The position numbers and the translations under genes are program-made. From an uncultured bacterium (GTDB lineage Bacteria > Bacillota > Clostridia > Christensenellales > QALW01), in contig CAJMLN010000043.1 in the NCBI GenBank assembly GCA_905214315.1, positions 1-16,411 on the forward strand: 16,411 bases of DNA, read 5' to 3'. Below the pieces are notes generated by a model. The model saw only the letters and a list, made by a program, of their open reading frames with translations. It had not been told where the DNA came from and made no database searches. Positions 14,011-16,411 of this stretch are shown piece by piece. Numbering within the stretch: the first letter of the stretch is position 1; every line of letters begins with the position of its first letter.

Positions 14011-14914
14011 ATATTATTCGCTTCATGAATATTTAAAAAAGCGGTTTGGAAAAAAGGTGTATAAGCTGGCCCTTAACGCCGGATTTACCTGCCCGAACCG
14101 TGACGGAACCAAGGGCGTGGGCGGCTGTATTTTTTGTTCTGCCGGCGGAAGCGGAGAGTTTGCCGCCGCAGGGGAAAGTATTGCCGCGCAGCTGGAAGCG
14201 GCTAAGGCAAAAATTGCTGCAAAAGTACCGCCGGATTGCGCGTATATTGCCTATTTTCAGGCCTTTACCAATACCTATGCGCCGGTTGAACGATTGCGCT
14301 GTCTGTTTGGCGAGGCAATCCGGGGCAGAGATATTGCCGTGCTTTCCATTGCTACTAGACCCGATTGTCTGCCGCCGGAGGTTTTGGCGCTTTTGGCGGA
14401 GCTGCGTCGGCAAAAGCCTGTGTGGGTAGAGCTGGGACTGCAGACCTCTAATGAAGAAACGGCTAGGCGTATCAACCGGTGTTATGAAAACGCTTATTTT
14501 CTGCAAGCCGTGCGGGAACTGAAACGCCAGGGCATAGAGGTGATCGCCCATGTGCTTCTCGGTTTGCCGGGCGAAACGCGCGAGGATATGCTGCAGACGG
14601 TACGGTTTGCGTGCAGCTGCGGTATAGACGGCATTAAGCTTCAGCTGCTGCATGTGCTGAAAAATACGCCGCTTGCGCAAATGGAATATACGCCACTTAC
14701 CATGGAAGAATATTTTGATATCATAGCCGACTGTCTGGAGATCATTCCGCCGCAGGTGGTGATTCACCGCTTGACGGGCGACGGAGATAAGCGGTTGCTG
14801 ATTGCGCCCGAATGGAGCGCCGATAAGCATCGGGTGCTGAATGGGCTGATGCGTGTATTGGATGAAAGAAATATTTTTCAGGGAAGTAAAACAGGAGGAA
14901 TGCAGAATGGATAG
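14003..14914 (+). CDS. yhcC: YhcC-type radical SAM protein (TIGR01212 family)
   Basis: A 303-residue radical SAM enzyme close to E. coli YhcC in layout. The cluster cysteines are C30, C42 and C45 in TCPNRDGTKGVGGCIFC, the characteristic long-spaced C-x11-C-x2-C of this family rather than the common Cx3Cx2C. Barrel motifs follow: YFQAFTNTYAP, SIATRPDCLP, VWVELGLQTSNEETARRINR, VIAHVLLGLPGETREDM and GIKLQLLHVLKNTPLA. Binding of a 4Fe-4S cluster and SAM cleavage are expected; the physiological substrate of the family is not known to me. It starts inside the end of the GHL6 gene with no clear ribosome binding site, so translation probably depends on that gene. It also overlaps the next gene by 8 bp. 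Its link to sugar metabolism is probably only positional, since homologues are broadly distributed. Confidence 0.9.
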   Translation: MYRYYSLHEYLKKRFGKKVYKLALNAGFTCPNRDGTKGVGGCIFCSAGGSGEFAAAGESIAAQLEAAKAKIAAKVPPDCAYIAYFQAFTNTYAPVERLRCLFGEAIRGRDIAVLSIATRPDCLPPEVLALLAELRRQKPVWVELGLQTSNEETARRINRCYENAYFLQAVRELKRQGIEVIAHVLLGLPGETREDMLQTVRFACSCGIDGIKLQLLHVLKNTPLAQMEYTPLTMEEYFDIIADCLEIIPPQVVIHRLTGDGDKRLLIAPEWSADKHRVLNGLMRVLDERNIFQGSKTGGMQNG

Positions 14915-15269
14915 AACGCAGGAATTTAAAGAAGAGGATATTCAAAGCAACAAGGGGATTTGCTGTTTTGCCTATTTGGGATTTTTATTTGTCATGCCGC
15001 TTTTTGCCGCTTCGGATTCAGCCTTTGCCCGTTTTCATGCTAATCAGGGGCTGGTGCTTCTAATTGATCAGATGATTTTAATGGTCTTTATTTTAATTTC
15101 GCATTTGCTTGCTCCGGTGGTGCCGTCCGTCTTTCCTATTGTACGTACGTTGCTTCTTGTGGTGTTATATGTTTTTTCTATTTTCAGTATTTTTTACGGT
15201 ATGGTGAATACCTTGCGGGGAAAGGCCAAAGAGTTGCCGTTGATTGGCAGTACAAAGGTCTTAAAATAA
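14907..15269 (+). CDS. small DUF4870/Tic20-like membrane protein
   Basis: A 120-residue integral membrane protein with three predicted hydrophobic segments at about residues 17-35, 48-72 and 76-102. The segment FAYLGFLFVMPLFAASDSAFARFHANQGLVLLI is the recognisable DUF4870-type core: a helix, then a polar loop with the FHANQGL motif. The termini are hydrophilic. The ATG at 14907 has AGGAGGA at 14893-14899, 7 nt upstream; a longer frame back to 14853 lacks such a site. It overlaps the end of the radical SAM gene by 8 bp and is followed by a terminator, so it is the last gene of this transcript. Function of the family is unknown to me. Confidence 0.8.
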   Translation: MDRTQEFKEEDIQSNKGICCFAYLGFLFVMPLFAASDSAFARFHANQGLVLLIDQMILMVFILISHLLAPVVPSVFPIVRTLLLVVLYVFSIFSIFYGMVNTLRGKAKELPLIGSTKVLK

Positions 15270-15295
15270 AAAAGCCGGTTTTAGAACCGGTTTTT
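15270..15295 (+). terminator. intrinsic terminator after the membrane protein gene
   Basis: The stem CCGGTT (15275-15280) and AACCGG (15285-15290) has a TTAG loop. It is lengthened by a G-T pair and an A-run facing the T-run at 15291-15295. It begins directly after the stop codon and ends the plus-strand transcript. The A-tract on the left may let it also work on the minus strand. Confidence 0.8.
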
Positions 15296-15393
15296 ATTTG
15301 TTTAGGGACATGCGGAAACAAAATTTTTTAATGTAAATGTAATCAAGATAGGTATCTCTTTTTTACGCCTCAACAACAGAAACGTTAAAAGAC

Positions 15394-15426
15394 ACAGGCA
15401 TAAACCGTTTTTTGATTTATGCCTGT
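15394..15426 (-). terminator. intrinsic terminator of the DUF4038 gene
   Basis: An 11-bp perfect stem, ACAGGCATAAA (15394-15404) and TTTATGCCTGT (15416-15426), with an 11-nt loop. It lies 8 nt beyond the stop codon of the minus-strand gene. On that strand it is followed by GTCTTTTAACG, a modest T-run. The 15296-15393 interval holds no gene that I can see. Confidence 0.65.
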
Positions 15427-15434
15427 TACAGATA

Positions 15435-16411
15435 TTAATTTTTGGTTACTAAAAGCACCCAGTCTTCATTATCGGGCTTATCGGGAAGCTGGTAACCCGG
15501 TTTGCCGTTTTTATCGGTAGCATTGGCTTTGATTTCCTGCAAAATCAGTTCATACTGGCAAGTACGGGGATTGAACCATTGCGCGGTATAGGTTGCATCA
15601 GCGTCCATATTGCCCAACATACCGGTACGCGTTGTTTGATTGTAGAAATACACCACGTATGTGTTGTTGCTGTCGGTAGCACAGGTATAAATCGCGCTGG
15701 TAGGATATTTTCCGTTATCCCCCGGAACGCCTCTGTCGGGGTTAAAATACACCTGATCATTGAAATCGGGAACCAGTTTCCACCAGTTGAGGTGAGAGAA
15801 GAACTGTTTCATGTATCCTACCTGATAGCCCGATTCAAATTCAATAGCAGTTGACCATTTTACTTTTTTATCGGCTTTGGTGATGGTTTCAATACCGTCA
15901 TTGGAATCTTTGTCGATATCGTAAGTGCTGTTATAATACCACATATCAATCGCGCCGTAGCCGTAACCATACATACCGGAAAGATAGGAAATCCAGCCCT
16001 GCGCCCTCGCGCCAAAGTTTTTGGTCCACAGATAGCAGTAGCGGCTTTCATAGTTAATGGCTACCTTCGGGGAATTCCAATAGTCCTTTGCAATAGCAAT
16101 ATCATTGGCCGTTTGTTCGGTAAGCGAAGGCTTCCATTGTGCTGCCCACCAGTTATGGCCGGTTTTTTGAGAAATTTCTTCGGATAAAAATACGGAAATG
16201 CCGCCGCCGCTGGTATTGTCCCCCGTACCTGCACCGGTTACGGTGGTGCCACCGGTACTTTCCTGATGGCCGCTTAAGGGGTGATGGTAGGCATCATATT
16301 TATGGATGTATTCGGCAACTTTTATCCAAGGATTGTTTTGATAGTTCCAGAAGGGATGGTCTCCGCGCTCGGAATAAAAGTCATTGTCAATTTCCTGTGC
16401 CAGAGTCCACA
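15435..16411 (-). CDS. DUF4038 (GH140/apiosidase-like) glycoside hydrolase, 5' end outside window
   Basis: The frame is open from the stop codon at 15435 to the window edge: about 324 residues of C-terminal sequence with no start inside, although an internal ATG at 15974 could mislead gene finders. Visible blocks fit DUF4038 (PF13204; characterised members include GH140 apiosidases): WTLAQEIDNDFYS, VAEYIHKYDAYHHPLSGHQE, YCYLWTKNFGARAQGWISYL, YGYGAIDMWYYNSTYDI, GYQVGYMKQFFSHLNWWKLV. The last ~90 residues (VVYFYNQTTRTG, YTAQWFNPRT, ending EDWVLLVTKN) resemble the beta-sheet domain PF12904 that usually follows it. A Thr/Gly/Ser-rich stretch encoded around 16203-16261 interrupts the barrel. Whether it is secreted cannot be judged without the N-terminus. 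The substrate is probably a plant-type glycan; this is inference. Confidence 0.8.
   Translation of the reverse strand, partial: WTLAQEIDNDFYSERGDHPFWNYQNNPWIKVAEYIHKYDAYHHPLSGHQESTGGTTVTGAGTGDNTSGGGISVFLSEEISQKTGHNWWAAQWKPSLTEQTANDIAIAKDYWNSPKVAINYESRYCYLWTKNFGARAQGWISYLSGMYGYGYGAIDMWYYNSTYDIDKDSNDGIETITKADKKVKWSTAIEFESGYQVGYMKQFFSHLNWWKLVPDFNDQVYFNPDRGVPGDNGKYPTSAIYTCATDSNNTYVVYFYNQTTRTGMLGNMDADATYTAQWFNPRTCQYELILQEIKANATDKNGKPGYQLPDKPDNEDWVLLVTKN

Noticed and set aside
14033..14830. A 265-codon open frame on the minus strand opposite the radical SAM gene.
   Set aside because: It lies wholly inside a well-supported gene, has no recognisable motif, and is Arg/His/Gln-rich as expected from antisense of a coding frame.
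15331..15343. Another ATGTAAAT followed by ATGTAAT, like the motif of the divergent control region.
   Set aside because: It lies between two convergent gene ends with no promoter to control, so it is probably chance in AT-rich DNA.
15435..15974. Reading the last gene as a complete 179-residue protein starting at the ATG at 15974.
   Set aside because: The same frame stays open to the window edge and its upstream codons give clear DUF4038 blocks, so the ATG is internal.
1..16411. CRISPR arrays, tRNA or rRNA genes, insertion sequences, SusC/SusD or ABC/PTS transporter genes.
   Set aside because: None was found on either strand; no repeated spacer pattern, cloverleaf, transposase motif or transporter domain is visible.

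Overview
The window looks like a chromosome segment of a Gram-positive, probably clostridial (Bacillota) bacterium. The support is indirect: strong AGGAGG-type ribosome binding sites, AT-rich intergenic DNA with consensus-like sigma-A promoters, hairpins that serve convergent genes, AraC-controlled glycan-type operons, and family members I associate with gut or anaerobic Clostridia. I cannot name a genus. No RNA gene, insertion sequence, CRISPR array or transporter gene is visible.

Layout. (1) 106-900: an AraC-family regulator ending in a strong hairpin. (2) 917-2054: a small AT-rich island with a short XRE-type repressor and a divergent gene for a PD-(D/E)XK (RecB/Cas4-like) nuclease-like protein. 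A near-perfect promoter and two 11-bp direct repeats lie between them, and a second hairpin closes the island. (3) 2143-5706, minus strand: a coupled operon read as AraC regulator, D-2-hydroxyacid dehydrogenase, sugar-isomerase-like TIM barrel, and an unrecognised alpha/alpha-toroid-like protein; two of its three junctions are ATGA overlaps. (4) 5905-11838, plus strand, divergent from (3): Old Yellow Enzyme-type Fe-S flavoprotein, heparinase II/III-like protein, SDR dehydrogenase, and fumarate-reductase-like FAD protein. (5) 12058-15269: a GHL6-type putative glycoside hydrolase with its own promoter, then overlapping genes for a YhcC-type radical SAM protein and a small DUF4870/Tic20-like membrane protein, closed by a terminator. 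(6) 15435-16411, minus strand: the C-terminal part of a DUF4038 (GH140-like) glycoside hydrolase that runs off the window.

How the genes may work together. Regions 3 and 4 share a 198-bp control region holding three copies of ATTTACAT/ATGTAAAT, so they probably form one divergon controlled by the AraC protein at 4876-5706. Its enzymes (lyase-like protein, sugar isomerase, SDR and hydroxyacid dehydrogenases, two flavin reductases) suggest intracellular breakdown of an imported glycoside, oligosaccharide or conjugated natural product by combined redox and elimination steps. The substrate is not identifiable from sequence, and no importer lies in the window. The flanking GHL6 and DUF4038 proteins fit a glycan-degradation neighbourhood. 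The XRE/nuclease pair does not fit it and looks like a separately acquired module, possibly defence-related; that is the most unusual item here.
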